Shown here in pieces: positions 8,192 through 16,385 of a DNA stretch of 64,000 nucleotides; the stretch's first letter is position 1, and each line of letters opens with the position of its first letter. Source of the stretch: Lancefieldella parvula_C (GTDB taxonomy: Bacteria; Actinomycetota; Coriobacteriia; Coriobacteriales; Atopobiaceae); contig NZ_JRND01000003.1 in the NCBI RefSeq assembly GCF_000758945.1, forward strand, positions 62,001 through 126,000, given 5' to 3'. Both the position numbers and the translations under genes were made by a program. The notes beneath the pieces were generated by a model, which was not told the origin of the DNA, ran no database searches, and saw nothing but the letters and a program-made list of their open reading frames with translations.

Positions 8192-9277
8192 ATGGCAGCC
8201 ACTTCTACTGACTTAACAGGTTTTGTCGCCTCCATGGGAGGTGAGCGCGCACTCCGTGTCGAGGAATCCCTCGGCGCGGGGTACGTTCGTTTACGCGTAG
8301 CAGAAGCAGAGCGTAGACAGGCAAAGCACGATATCCGTTCGGTAGAAGATATTGTTATCGAGCTCTTACGTAATTCTCGCGATGCTGGTGCTCGTCACAT
8401 TTATGTTGCAACCTCAAAAGAGGGTGCGCTCAGAACTATCACCATACTTGATGATGGTCAGGGTATTCCAAAAGACATGCAGGAGAAAATCTTTGAAGCT
8501 CGTGTAACTTCAAAGCTTGAGAGCATGCACATGGACCGTTGGGGAATTCATGGCCGAGGCATGGCTCTCTATTCCATCAAAGAAAACTGTGAATCAGCCC
8601 AGGTTGTAGCTTCTGCTCCGGGACTTGGTTCTGTTATTCAGATTGTGGTAGACACTACTAAAATTTCCGAGCGAGTAGATCAGTCTACTTGGCCAACCTG
8701 TGGTTTGAATGAGGACGGACTCAAAACAACCGTTAAAGGTCCTCATAACATTATTCGTACCTGCTGTGACTTTGCGCTTGAGGTTAAAGGCTCGTGTGAG
8801 GTAATGCTGGGCTCTGCTGCAGAGATTGCAGCTACTGCTCGTCGCAGAATTGCCCAGACGCTTGATATCGCTGACCTGCTATTTGTTGAAGGCTTTGAAA
8901 ACGTGCCTGTTCTCGAGCGCTTCAGGGCCGCAGCGGATGCAACAGAGCTTTCTGAGGTTTGTAAGTCTCTTGGTCTTTCAATGTCAGATAGAACTGCTCA
9001 TAGAATTATTGCTGAGCAGATTAAGCCTTTGCGTAGTGTGTATGCACAGGTCAGCCACACTGTTGAACCTGAAGGGGTTTCTCGCGAAATTGATCTGATG
9101 AAAGACCACCGAGGCCTCAAGATGAGTAAGGCTGATATCAGCAGCTTTTCTCGAAAAATGGAGCAGAGTTTTGCTGAGTTGTCCGAGAAATACTACGTTT
9201 CTTTGACGTCTGAGCCTCGTGTTCGTGTAAGTAAAAACAAAATTGTTGTGACTTTTGATATTGAGTCGCAAGAGTAG
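8192..9277 (+). CDS. GHKL-type ATPase of unknown function, between rny and spoVS
   Basis: The 361-residue protein carries the Bergerat ATP-binding fold shared by MutL, Hsp90, gyrase and histidine kinases. The N-box is E-L-L-R-N-S-R-D-A-G-A, the G1 box is D-D-G-Q-G-I-P, and the G2 box is H-G-R-G-M-A-L-Y-S-I, all within the first 140 residues. The pattern is closest to MutL-like N-termini, but no mismatch-repair C-domain or kinase phosphoacceptor domain was seen. The remaining 220 residues are not recognised. It sits 3 bases after rny and 27 bases before spoVS, so it is probably co-transcribed with both. No function is asserted beyond ATP binding. Confidence 0.8.
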   Translation: MAATSTDLTGFVASMGGERALRVEESLGAGYVRLRVAEAERRQAKHDIRSVEDIVIELLRNSRDAGARHIYVATSKEGALRTITILDDGQGIPKDMQEKIFEARVTSKLESMHMDRWGIHGRGMALYSIKENCESAQVVASAPGLGSVIQIVVDTTKISERVDQSTWPTCGLNEDGLKTTVKGPHNIIRTCCDFALEVKGSCEVMLGSAAEIAATARRRIAQTLDIADLLFVEGFENVPVLERFRAAADATELSEVCKSLGLSMSDRTAHRIIAEQIKPLRSVYAQVSHTVEPEGVSREIDLMKDHRGLKMSKADISSFSRKMEQSFAELSEKYYVSLTSEPRVRVSKNKIVVTFDIESQE

Positions 9278-9304
9278 AACAAACGCACAATAATTGGAGC
9301 ACTC

Positions 9305-9628
9305 ATGGGTTTGCTTAAAGTTTCAAGTAAGTCTTCACCAGCTTCTGTAGCAGGAGCTATTGCGGGACTGGTTAAAGATAACGAGCCTGTTATGCTCCAG
9401 TGCATTGGTGCGGGTGCAGTCAACCAGGGCATCAAAGCTATTGCTATTGCGCGTGGCTTCTTGATTCCTTGCGGTCTGGATATCACCTGTGCTCCAACAT
9501 TTTCTGATATCGAAATTGCAGGGGAGAGTAGAACTGCAATTAAAATTGCCATTTATGTCCATACAATGTCTGCCCCTGATACGCAGACTCCAGCTGTTAG
9601 TTCCACTGAGTATAACGAGGTACTTTAA
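9305..9628 (+). CDS. spoVS: SpoVS family protein
   Basis: The 107-residue protein matches stage V sporulation protein S, a small Alba-fold protein: L-K-V-S-S-K-S-S-P-A-S-V-A-G-A-I-A, then G-A-G-A-V-N-Q-G-I-K-A-I-A-I-A-R-G and A-I-K-I-A-I-Y-V. The C-terminal 15 residues extend beyond the usual length. In Bacillus it acts in late sporulation; Coriobacteriia do not form spores, so a nucleic-acid-binding role outside sporulation is more likely. It lies between the GHKL ATPase and miaB, and the rny-spoVS-miaB neighbourhood also occurs in other bacteria. Confidence 0.9.
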   Translation: MGLLKVSSKSSPASVAGAIAGLVKDNEPVMLQCIGAGAVNQGIKAIAIARGFLIPCGLDITCAPTFSDIEIAGESRTAIKIAIYVHTMSAPDTQTPAVSSTEYNEVL

Positions 9629-9630
9629 GC

Positions 9631-10998
9631 ATGATTGAAAATTCCGAGCTCGTAGGAAAAACATATCACATCAAAACTTTTGGTTGCCAGATGAATCTGC
9701 ACGATACAGAGCGTGTCTCTGGTCTGCTTGAGGTTTGTGGCTGTAATGAGGTTTCAGATACCGATGACGCAGATATTGTCATCTTTATGACCTGCAGTGT
9801 TCGCGAAAACGCTGATCAGCGTCTCTATGGTCAGGCTTCTGCCATGGTCAGCGCACCAACGCCTCCATCAGGCAAGCGCGTTGTTGCTATTGGTGGCTGC
9901 ATCGCGCAGCGCGATGGCGAGAAGCTCCGTGAAAAGGTTCCAGCCGTTGACGTTGTGTTTGGCACCAGTGCTCTTGCAAGCTTGCCAGCTCTTCTCACCA
10001 GCGCATTTAGGGGCGAGAATGACCGTGTAGCCGTAGACACTTCTGAGGAGGGCAAGGGCTTCTCCACAGATCTGCCAAGCAACCGCGCTCAGCAGTATCA
10101 CGCTTGGGTACCTATCATGACCGGCTGCAATAATTTCTGCACGTATTGCATTGTTCCTTACGTTCGCGGGCGTGAGCGCAGTCGCACCTTTGAGGCTGTT
10201 ATTGGTGAGTGCGAGCGTCTTGTCGCAGATGGCGTTCGTGAGATTACCCTTCTTGGCCAAAACGTTAACTCATATGGTCGTGACCTTTACGGTAAGCCTC
10301 GTTTTGCAGAGCTTTTGCGTGCTGTGGGTCAGACGGGCGTTGAGCGAATCCGTTTCACCTCATCAAATCCAAAAGATCTTACTGATGAGACTATTGCGGC
10401 TATGAAGGAAACGCCAGCTGTCATGCCTCATCTTCATCTTGCAGTTCAAAGTGGCTCTACGCGTGTTCTCAAAAAGATGAACCGCAGCTATACACGAGAA
10501 GAGTACTTAGACGTGGTTTCTCGCCTGCGTACAGCTATTCCAGGACTAGCGCTTTCAACAGACATTATTGTTGGCTTCCCCGGAGAGACTGAGGAAGACT
10601 TTGAGGATACGCTTTCTTTGGTCAAAGAGGCTGGGTATTCTTCTGCGTATACCTTCATTTACTCTAAGCGTCCAGGCACTCCTGCGGCAAAATACGAAGA
10701 CAATACGCCTCACGAGGTCATCCAGGAGCGCTTTGATAGGCTTGCAGAGCTTGTGGCTCAGCAGGCACACGACGCTAACCAGGTAGATCTCAATACTACG
10801 CAGGCAGTTCTTGTTGAGGGAACTTCCAAGCGTGACAATACGGTCATGGTGGGACATAGCGAGAAGAACCAAACAGTTCACTTCAATCTGCCAGAAGGTT
10901 ACACGCCAGAAGATCTTATCGGCAAAATTGTTGATGTTCATATTGATGAGGCTCGTACCTGGTATTTGCGCGGAACCATGGAGTCTGATCCACGATGA
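9631..10998 (+). CDS. miaB: tRNA-2-methylthio-N6-dimethylallyladenosine synthase MiaB
   Basis: This 455-residue radical-SAM methylthiotransferase would convert i6A37 to ms2i6A37 in tRNAs. UPF0004 domain cysteines are in K-T-F-G-C-Q-M-N, M-T-C-S-V-R and G-G-C-I-A-Q. The radical-SAM motif is C-N-N-F-C-T-Y-C followed by I-V-P-Y-V-R-G-R-E. A TRAM domain occupies about the last 65 residues. F-G-C-Q-M-N is diagnostic for MiaB against RimO. It follows spoVS by 2 bases and overlaps miaA by 4 (ATGA), placing both enzymes that modify A37 in one transcript. Confidence 0.97.
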   Translation: MIENSELVGKTYHIKTFGCQMNLHDTERVSGLLEVCGCNEVSDTDDADIVIFMTCSVRENADQRLYGQASAMVSAPTPPSGKRVVAIGGCIAQRDGEKLREKVPAVDVVFGTSALASLPALLTSAFRGENDRVAVDTSEEGKGFSTDLPSNRAQQYHAWVPIMTGCNNFCTYCIVPYVRGRERSRTFEAVIGECERLVADGVREITLLGQNVNSYGRDLYGKPRFAELLRAVGQTGVERIRFTSSNPKDLTDETIAAMKETPAVMPHLHLAVQSGSTRVLKKMNRSYTREEYLDVVSRLRTAIPGLALSTDIIVGFPGETEEDFEDTLSLVKEAGYSSAYTFIYSKRPGTPAAKYEDNTPHEVIQERFDRLAELVAQQAHDANQVDLNTTQAVLVEGTSKRDNTVMVGHSEKNQTVHFNLPEGYTPEDLIGKIVDVHIDEARTWYLRGTMESDPR

Positions 10999-11933
10999 GC
11001 TCCCAAGGCTCGGTAATCTGTATTGTAGGTCCTACGGCCTCGGGCAAAAGCTCATTGTCCGAGCTCGTTGCTAAGAAGCTTGAGACCTCTGTCATTTCTG
11101 TTGACGCAATGCAGGTCTACCGTGGCATGGATATTGGCACTGCTAAAACTCCCGTTGAAGAGCGAGAAGCTCCTCTTTTGATGGTAGATTGCGCCAACAT
11201 TTCGGAAGAATATTCTGTTCAAATGTTCCAGACCGCGGCACGCGCAGAAGCTCATAAGCTCATTGATGCTGGTAAAACGCCTGTTTTTTGTGGTGGTACA
11301 GGTCTCTATCTGGATTCGATTATTGACCAGATGGAGTTTCCCTCTGGATCAATTGAGTCTCCTGTACGAACCCGTTATGAAAAGCTTGCAGAAGAGCTAG
11401 GACCTGAGGGTTTACATGAGTTTCTCGCCACAAAAGATGCAGCAAGTGCAGAACTTATCCATCCAAATAACGTGCGACGCGTTGTAAGGGCTTTAGAGCT
11501 CTTGGAAGAAGGCAAGTCGTATGCAACTCATCATGAGGGCTTAAAGGCTCATACGCCGTACTTTGATGCCCAGATATGGGGTCTTACGATGGACCGTCAG
11601 CGTCTTTATGAGCGAATAAACCTCCGAGTTGACCTTATGTTTGAGCAAGGGCTTGTTGAAGAGGTTCAAGCGCTTATTGAGTCAGGTCTCTCTGAAAATT
11701 GCACGGCTGGGCAGGCAATTGGCTACAAAGAGTTCTTTGCGTATTTTGATGGTGAACAGTCGCTTGAACAAACGCGTGAGCTTATTAAGCAGCATACCAG
11801 ACAGTATGCAAAGCGACAGATTTCTTGGCTTAAACGAGATGGTCGAGTAAGGTGGCTTGATATGGATCAGCTTTCGCCTGAGGAAGTCCTCGAGCTGATT
11901 CTTGCGCAACATTCTGACGTACAATGCCAGTAG
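10995..11933 (+). CDS. miaA: tRNA dimethylallyltransferase MiaA
   Basis: This 312-residue enzyme adds the dimethylallyl group to A37, producing the substrate of MiaB. The P-loop is G-P-T-A-S-G-K-S at residues 12-19. D-A-M-Q-V-Y-R-G-M-D-I-G-T-A-K-T and the catalytic-region G-G-T-G-L-Y-L-D are present. The region N-N-V-R-R-V-V-R-A-L-E and the C-terminal R-Q-x-A-K-R-Q-x-x-W are conserved. The start overlaps the miaB stop. hflX follows after 47 bases. Confidence 0.97.
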   Translation: MSSQGSVICIVGPTASGKSSLSELVAKKLETSVISVDAMQVYRGMDIGTAKTPVEEREAPLLMVDCANISEEYSVQMFQTAARAEAHKLIDAGKTPVFCGGTGLYLDSIIDQMEFPSGSIESPVRTRYEKLAEELGPEGLHEFLATKDAASAELIHPNNVRRVVRALELLEEGKSYATHHEGLKAHTPYFDAQIWGLTMDRQRLYERINLRVDLMFEQGLVEEVQALIESGLSENCTAGQAIGYKEFFAYFDGEQSLEQTRELIKQHTRQYAKRQISWLKRDGRVRWLDMDQLSPEEVLELILAQHSDVQCQ

Positions 11934-11980
11934 GACGTATCAAAATTTAACGTATTTACCTTGTCTTAGATAGGGAGTTT

Positions 11981-13294
11981 ATGGGTCGATTTGTTCCATT
12001 TTCAACTGCTCCTAAAGTTGAACGAGCAATTCTTGTAGGCGTTGATTGCGGTAAAAGCGATTGGTCGCTTGAAGAATCAATGGACGAGCTTGAGCGTCTG
12101 ACACAAACTGACGGCGCTGAAGTCTTTATGCGTCTTACGCAAAAACTTGATGCACCAATTCCCAAGACTTTCATTGGCAAAGGTAAAACTGAGGAGCTTG
12201 TCTCTCTGGTAAGAAACACCAACGCTGATGTGGTCATCTTTGATGATGAGCTCACGCCTTCTCAGCAATCTAATCTAGAAAAATTACTTGGCGAGCCTGT
12301 TAAAGTCATTGACCGTACAGCGCTTATTCTTGATATTTTTGGTATTCATGCACGTACCAAAGAGGGTCGCCTTCAGGTACAGCTTGCACAGCTTCAGTAC
12401 GTACTTCCAAGGCTTCGTGGTATGTGGAGTCACCTGGTAGGCGAGCAAACTCGTGGCGGCATTGGTAGCCGATTTGGCCAGGGTGAGAGCCAGCTTGAGG
12501 TTGACCGTCGCCTTATTAGAAAGCGCATTTCAACCCTTAAAAATGAACTCAAGCAGCTCAGTCAAAGGCGAGAAGTTCAGTCAAAGTCCAGATGGAATTC
12601 TGGAACGTTTAGCGTCTCTCTTGTTGGATATACCAATGCTGGTAAATCAACGCTTTTGAATCAACTAACTGGCGCAGATGTATATGCAAAAGACGAACTC
12701 TTTGCAACTCTTGATCCAACTACCAGAGCGCTTTCTCTTGATGAAGGCAGAAAGATTGTTCTTACGGATACTGTTGGATTTATTCAAAAGCTCCCAACTA
12801 ATCTGATTGAGTCTTTTAAATCTACCTTGGTAGAGGCTCAGGAAGCAGATCTTCTTCTGCTCGTTGCTGATGCAACTGATAAGAATCTTTCTAAAGAAAT
12901 AGCAGTTGTTCGGAGTATTTTGAAAGATATCGAGGCCGATAAAAGCGATCAGATTCTTGTATTAAACAAGGTAGACCTACTTGATGAGCAAGAGCTTCAA
13001 ATGCTCAGAGCACTCTATCCAGATGCTGTATTTATTTCAGCTCAGGAAGGTATGGGCATTAACGGCCTTCTCCACAAGATTCAAGAAATAGCTAGCGCCG
13101 GCGACAAGGTGGTTAGCGCACTTATTCCGTTCAACAAAGGCGCTCTTGTTAAGTCTGTTCATGAGAGATGCCAGCTTTTGCACGAGCAATATGTTGCTGA
13201 AGGTCTTTTACTGTCAGTTAAAGCCGACACGTATATGCAGGCACTTTTAGAGCCGTACGTGGTGTCAGAAGACGATATTCTGACTGATGAATAA
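11981..13294 (+). CDS. hflX: GTPase HflX
   Basis: The 437-residue protein has the N-terminal HflX domain (F-I-G-K-G-K-T-E-E-L, then V-I-D-R-T-A-L-I-L-D-I-F) and a coiled-coil linker. A G domain follows, with G-Y-T-N-A-G-K-S-T (G1), D-T-V-G-F-I-Q-K-L-P (G3) and N-K-V-D (G4). HflX binds ribosomes and can split stalled or heat-damaged ones. It ends the miaB-miaA-hflX run, an order shared with many bacteria. Its last 30 bases overlap the 3' end of the convergent DUF1624 gene. Confidence 0.96.
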   Translation: MGRFVPFSTAPKVERAILVGVDCGKSDWSLEESMDELERLTQTDGAEVFMRLTQKLDAPIPKTFIGKGKTEELVSLVRNTNADVVIFDDELTPSQQSNLEKLLGEPVKVIDRTALILDIFGIHARTKEGRLQVQLAQLQYVLPRLRGMWSHLVGEQTRGGIGSRFGQGESQLEVDRRLIRKRISTLKNELKQLSQRREVQSKSRWNSGTFSVSLVGYTNAGKSTLLNQLTGADVYAKDELFATLDPTTRALSLDEGRKIVLTDTVGFIQKLPTNLIESFKSTLVEAQEADLLLLVADATDKNLSKEIAVVRSILKDIEADKSDQILVLNKVDLLDEQELQMLRALYPDAVFISAQEGMGINGLLHKIQEIASAGDKVVSALIPFNKGALVKSVHERCQLLHEQYVAEGLLLSVKADTYMQALLEPYVVSEDDILTDE

Positions 13295-14029
13295 TGCAAT
13301 AAGCAGCAAAATTGGTTGATGCAAAAGGTAAATGAGAAGTGAATGTCTTCCCATCTCTGTTATGAGGGGAAGAGAGAACCTTTTCATCCAGTTGGGATAT
13401 CCAGCTTCCTTAAACTGTCTGTTAAAAGCAGCACCACTTAAATACAAGAACAAATAGGGGAGTAATGGGTAGTAATCTCCTGATGAAAAAGATGGAGAGG
13501 GAAATCCAGCCCAGGCTAAATATGGTGTTTGGTATAACTCTTTAGGTAACGAGAAAACTATGTTGCCTATACCAATATGTCCACTAGAAATTGGAATGCA
13601 AACAACAAAAATTAAAAGCAAAAGAATTGCTGCTGCATATCCTTTTGGTGGAACAGCGAAACGTGAAATAAGAGCTTCTACCAGGGTACATGAGGCCATA
13701 CAAAAGAAGATTCCAAACGTAATGGGAGTATCAACTTTTGCAAAGGTAGTTGCTGCAAATATTGCTAAGGCTACAAGGCTATAGACTCCTGTACGCTTAA
13801 AAGAATCTTTAGAGAAGGCACACATACAACCAGCAATAAAAATAAAAGGATATGAGATTGATGGTATCCAGATTTGCATAAGCAGAGGTGTAAACCACGT
13901 AAGCTTAACGTGCGAGATAAAGAACAAATCATAGGTAAAGTGAAACAGAATCATTGAAACTACCGAGATACCTCGTATAGTGTCAAAAAACGTTATTCTC
14001 CCTTTGGTTTGTCTTAACTCAGCACCCAT
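13265..14029 (-). CDS. DUF1624 / HGSNAT-like membrane protein
   Basis: The 254-residue polytopic membrane protein begins with R-I-T-F-F-D-T-I-R-G-I-S-V-V-S-M-I-L-F-H and then Y-D-L, the hallmark of DUF1624 (heparan-alpha-glucosaminide N-acetyltransferase catalytic-like domain), part of a wider membrane acyltransferase group. About seven hydrophobic segments are visible. The substrate in bacteria is unknown. Only 7 bases separate it from lexA upstream on the same strand, so it is probably co-transcribed and SOS-inducible. Its 3' end overlaps hflX by 30 bases in antisense. Confidence 0.75.
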   Translation of the reverse strand: MGAELRQTKGRITFFDTIRGISVVSMILFHFTYDLFFISHVKLTWFTPLLMQIWIPSISYPFIFIAGCMCAFSKDSFKRTGVYSLVALAIFAATTFAKVDTPITFGIFFCMASCTLVEALISRFAVPPKGYAAAILLLLIFVVCIPISSGHIGIGNIVFSLPKELYQTPYLAWAGFPSPSFSSGDYYPLLPYLFLYLSGAAFNRQFKEAGYPNWMKRFSLPLITEMGRHSLLIYLLHQPILLLIALFISQNIVF

Positions 14030-14036
14030 AATATGA

Positions 14037-14690
14037 CTAAGAGATTGATCTAATAAGTGCAGTAACCCTACCTAAAATGACAGGATTTTGTACGTAGATT
14101 GGCTCCATAAAGTCATTTTCTGGTTGAAGACGAATGCGATCGTTTTCTCTGTAGAACGTTTTAACTGTTGCAGAATCATCAATAAGAGCAACAACAATTT
14201 CTCCATCATGAGCATCTTGCTGCTCTTTTACAACAATATAATCGCCGTCAAAAATACCAGCATTGATCATTGATTCTCCGCGAACACGAAGAATGAAAGA
14301 ACTTGAATCCCCAACAATGCTAGTTGGAAGAGATAGAGATTCTTCTACGTTTTGTTCAGCAAGAATAGGAGTACCAGCAGCAACACGTCCTACAAGAGGA
14401 AGGCTAATCACATTATTAGCTATGTCTTGAGTAACGGGGGCAAGCTTTGCTGTATCAGAAGTGTTAGAAGCCTGAGGAACAATTTTCATAGTACGAGGCT
14501 TCTTTGGGTCTCTATCAATTAGTCCAAACTGCTCAAGAACTTTTAAATGCATGTGGACAGTTGAAGGAGATGCAAGATTAACAGCAGCGCCAATCTCTCT
14601 TACTGAAGGGGGATAGCCATGTTGATCTGTGTAAGAACAGATGTATTCATAAATTGCTGCCTGACGCTTGCTGAGTTTACCCTTTGGCAT
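14037..14690 (-). CDS. lexA: LexA repressor
   Basis: This 217-residue SOS repressor has an N-terminal winged helix (P-S-V-R-E-I-G-A-A-V-N-L-A-S-P-S-T-V), a hinge, and an S24-type autoprotease. The scissile Ala-Gly bond is in G-R-V-A-A-G-T-P-I. The catalytic serine is in R-G-E-S-M-I-N-A-G-I and the lysine in A-T-V-K-T-F-Y. A strong AGGAGG at 14697-14702 precedes the ATG. The promoter (14716-14744) and the shared divergent region contain LexA-like boxes, so it is autoregulated. Confidence 0.97.
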   Translation of the reverse strand: MPKGKLSKRQAAIYEYICSYTDQHGYPPSVREIGAAVNLASPSTVHMHLKVLEQFGLIDRDPKKPRTMKIVPQASNTSDTAKLAPVTQDIANNVISLPLVGRVAAGTPILAEQNVEESLSLPTSIVGDSSSFILRVRGESMINAGIFDGDYIVVKEQQDAHDGEIVVALIDDSATVKTFYRENDRIRLQPENDFMEPIYVQNPVILGRVTALIRSIS

Positions 14691-14715
14691 ATGAGCCTCC
14701 TTTTTCTTTTTAATA

Positions 14716-14744
14716 ATAATACACGTGTTCTAAAAAATAATCAA
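14716..14744 (-). promoter_or_regulatory. lexA promoter with LexA-like boxes
   Basis: On the minus strand, TTGATT (14739-14744) and TATTAT (14716-14721) are 17 bp apart. A degenerate box GAACacgtGTAT (14719-14730) lies between the two elements, overlapping the end of the -10. The box CAAACgaatGTTCT (14742-14755) overlaps the -35. Confidence 0.65.
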
Positions 14745-14755
14745 ACGAATGTTCT
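14742..14755. promoter_or_regulatory. LexA-like operator, lexA side
   Basis: CAAACgaatGTTCT matches the C-G-A-A-C-N4-G-T-T-C-G consensus except at the second and last positions. It overlaps the -35 element of lexA. Confidence 0.65.
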
Positions 14756-14763
14756 ATTTTTTC

Positions 14764-14792
14764 TTGACACGAACAAACGTACTAAATATTAT
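14764..14792 (+). promoter_or_regulatory. Promoter of the LysM gene with LexA-like box in the spacer
   Basis: TTGACA (14764-14769) and TATTAT (14787-14792) are separated by 17 bp, identical in both hexamers and spacing to the recA promoter. GAACaaacGTAC (14771-14782), one mismatch from the LexA box, fills the spacer. Confidence 0.75.
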
Positions 14793-14794
14793 TA

Positions 14795-14806
14795 GTACAA
14801 ATGTTC
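14795..14806. promoter_or_regulatory. Second LexA-like operator at the LysM gene start site
   Basis: GTACaaatGTTC has one mismatch in the left half-site. It covers the predicted transcription start near 14799. Confidence 0.55.
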
Positions 14807-14875
14807 GGACATGACTTTTTGTCCGGTGTATTAGATATAACTAGTTCCGTAAAAACTATTACGGAAGGAAATGAT

Positions 14876-15322
14876 ATGAGGCGTATGTACCAGTCAAAGA
14901 TGTACCAGGTTAGCGGAACTTCAGCTCTTGCTTCTTATAAGCCTGCATTTAAGTTAATTAACGGCGGCGCAAAGAAAGAATCTGTTGCACCTCACCGTGA
15001 GGAAGTTTCTTACGTCAAGACGCTAACAAATAAAGAAGCTTTTGTTGCTGGACTTATTATTACTGCATCCTTTGTTTTGATGTTTGCGGTTTCTTTTCTT
15101 CGCACAACCGCTCTCAATTCATTTGCTACATCTGTAATGGATAGCGCTTCACAAACAATTACCGTTCATAGCAATGACACGCTGTGGTCAATTGCAGAGA
15201 GCAATCCTATTGAGGGTGTCTCTACAGAGCAACAAGTAAGTTGGATTAGAGAAAGAAATAATCTCGATTCTTCTCTTTTAAGAGCTGGACAAACCTTAGA
15301 GATTCCTTCTGTATCTAAATAG
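14876..15322 (+). CDS. LysM-domain membrane protein, probable SOS cell-division suppressor (YneA-like)
   Basis: This 148-residue protein has a single transmembrane segment near residues 58-76 (F-V-A-G-L-I-I-T-A-S-F-V-L-M-F-A-V-S-F) and a C-terminal LysM domain (I-T-V-H-S-N-D-T-L-W-S-I-A, ending L-R-A-G-Q-T-L-E-I-P). This is the architecture of YneA of Bacillus and of the LysM proteins divergent from lexA in other Gram-positives, which stop division during SOS. The ATG at 14876 follows GGAAGG with good spacing; an in-frame ATG at 14801 lies on the operator and start site and is rejected. Its promoter matches that of recA and holds LexA-like boxes. The division role is inferred. Confidence 0.8.
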   Translation: MRRMYQSKMYQVSGTSALASYKPAFKLINGGAKKESVAPHREEVSYVKTLTNKEAFVAGLIITASFVLMFAVSFLRTTALNSFATSVMDSASQTITVHSNDTLWSIAESNPIEGVSTEQQVSWIRERNNLDSSLLRAGQTLEIPSVSK

Positions 15323-15419
15323 TAAATATTTATGTAAATTTCTCTCAGAATTCTGTGTTGATAGCAGTCAATACCTGCGTAAAATGGTATCTTCCTTTTA
15401 TACGAAAAAAGGGGATTCC

Positions 15420-15866
15420 ATGCGTTGTCCAAAATGCGGTCACGAAGAGTCAAAGGTTATTGATTCTCGCTCATCCGAGAATAACGATGCCATAAGAAGG
15501 CGTCGCGAGTGCATGTCCTGTAAGTTTCGTTTTACAACCTATGAGCGCTTAGAAGAGATTCCTATCACCGTTGTGAAGAAAGATGGTCATAAGGAGCCTT
15601 TTGATAGACAGAAGCTCATGAGAGGCCTTGTTGCTGCAACAGTAAAGAGAGATATCTCTGTTGCTTCTCTTGATCATTTTATTGATGGAATTGAGTCTCA
15701 GATTAGAGACAAAGGTCAATACGAGATTAAATCTGAAGACCTTGGAAGCATTGTGCTTAAAAACCTGGTTATGCTTGATAAAGTTGCATACATTAGGTTT
15801 GCTTCTGTCTATAGAGACTTTAAAGATGTTGATGAATTTAGTGCAGAATTAAGGAGCCTGAATTAA
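15420..15866 (+). CDS. nrdR: Transcriptional repressor NrdR
   Basis: The 148-residue protein begins M-R-C-P-K-C-G, with the second zinc-finger pair C-M-S-C, followed by F-R-F-T-T-Y-E-R. An ATP-cone domain follows (V-V-K-K-D-G-H-K-E-P-F-D-R-Q-K-L). NrdR senses nucleotide levels and represses ribonucleotide reductase operons. The ATG at 15420 places the zinc finger at the N-terminus as in the family. The stop overlaps the dut start by one base, pairing two dNTP-pool functions. Confidence 0.95.
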   Translation: MRCPKCGHEESKVIDSRSSENNDAIRRRRECMSCKFRFTTYERLEEIPITVVKKDGHKEPFDRQKLMRGLVAATVKRDISVASLDHFIDGIESQIRDKGQYEIKSEDLGSIVLKNLVMLDKVAYIRFASVYRDFKDVDEFSAELRSLN

Positions 15867-16315
15867 TGAGCAATTTTGACATCCAGCTACCTATTAAACG
15901 CCTTGATCCTACTGTTGAACTACCTTCGTACGCCTATACAGGAGATGCTGGATTAGATCTTAGAAGTGCTGAAGATGTTGATCTTGCTCCTTTTGAGCGC
16001 AAACTTATTTCTACTGGTTTAGCTATTGCAATTCCTGATGGATACGCAGGATTTGTTCAGCCTAGAAGTGGCCTTGCCCTTAAGAAAGGCCTTTCTATGG
16101 CAAATACTCCAGGCCTTATTGACGCTCATTATCGTGGAGAGCTTAAAGTTTGCGCCATTAATCTTGATAGTAAAGAAACTATTCACATTGAGCGCGGCGA
16201 GCGCATTGCACAGCTTGTAATTCAGCAAGTTCCAGTTGTACAGCTTGTTGAGGTTGATGAGCTTGATCAGACCGATCGCGGCGCCGGTGGATTTGGTTCA
16301 AGCGGAGTTCAGTAA
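15866..16315 (+). CDS. dut: Deoxyuridine 5'-triphosphate nucleotidohydrolase
   Basis: The 149-residue trimeric dUTPase hydrolyses dUTP to dUMP and pyrophosphate, keeping uracil out of DNA. All five motifs are visible: A-G-L-D-L-R-S, P-R-S-G-L-A-L-K, G-L-I-D-A-H-Y-R-G-E, G-E-R-I-A-Q-L-V, and the C-terminal R-G-A-G-G-F-G-S-S-G. It is coupled to nrdR by a one-base overlap. Confidence 0.96.
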   Translation: MSNFDIQLPIKRLDPTVELPSYAYTGDAGLDLRSAEDVDLAPFERKLISTGLAIAIPDGYAGFVQPRSGLALKKGLSMANTPGLIDAHYRGELKVCAINLDSKETIHIERGERIAQLVIQQVPVVQLVEVDELDQTDRGAGGFGSSGVQ

Positions 16316-16385
16316 TTTCTTATTTTGGTGATAAGCGCTGCGGCGTTTGCATAAAGGAAAAGTCTCTTTAGGAAGGAAGAGCTTA

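Noticed and set aside
14801..14875. Earlier in-frame ATG for the LysM gene
   Set aside because: It would place the start codon on the predicted transcription start and LexA box, and it has no ribosome site; 14876 has a good one.
16316..16385. Possible purine riboswitch before the nucleobase permease
   Set aside because: The gap is only 70 bases and lacks the three-stem purine aptamer pattern.
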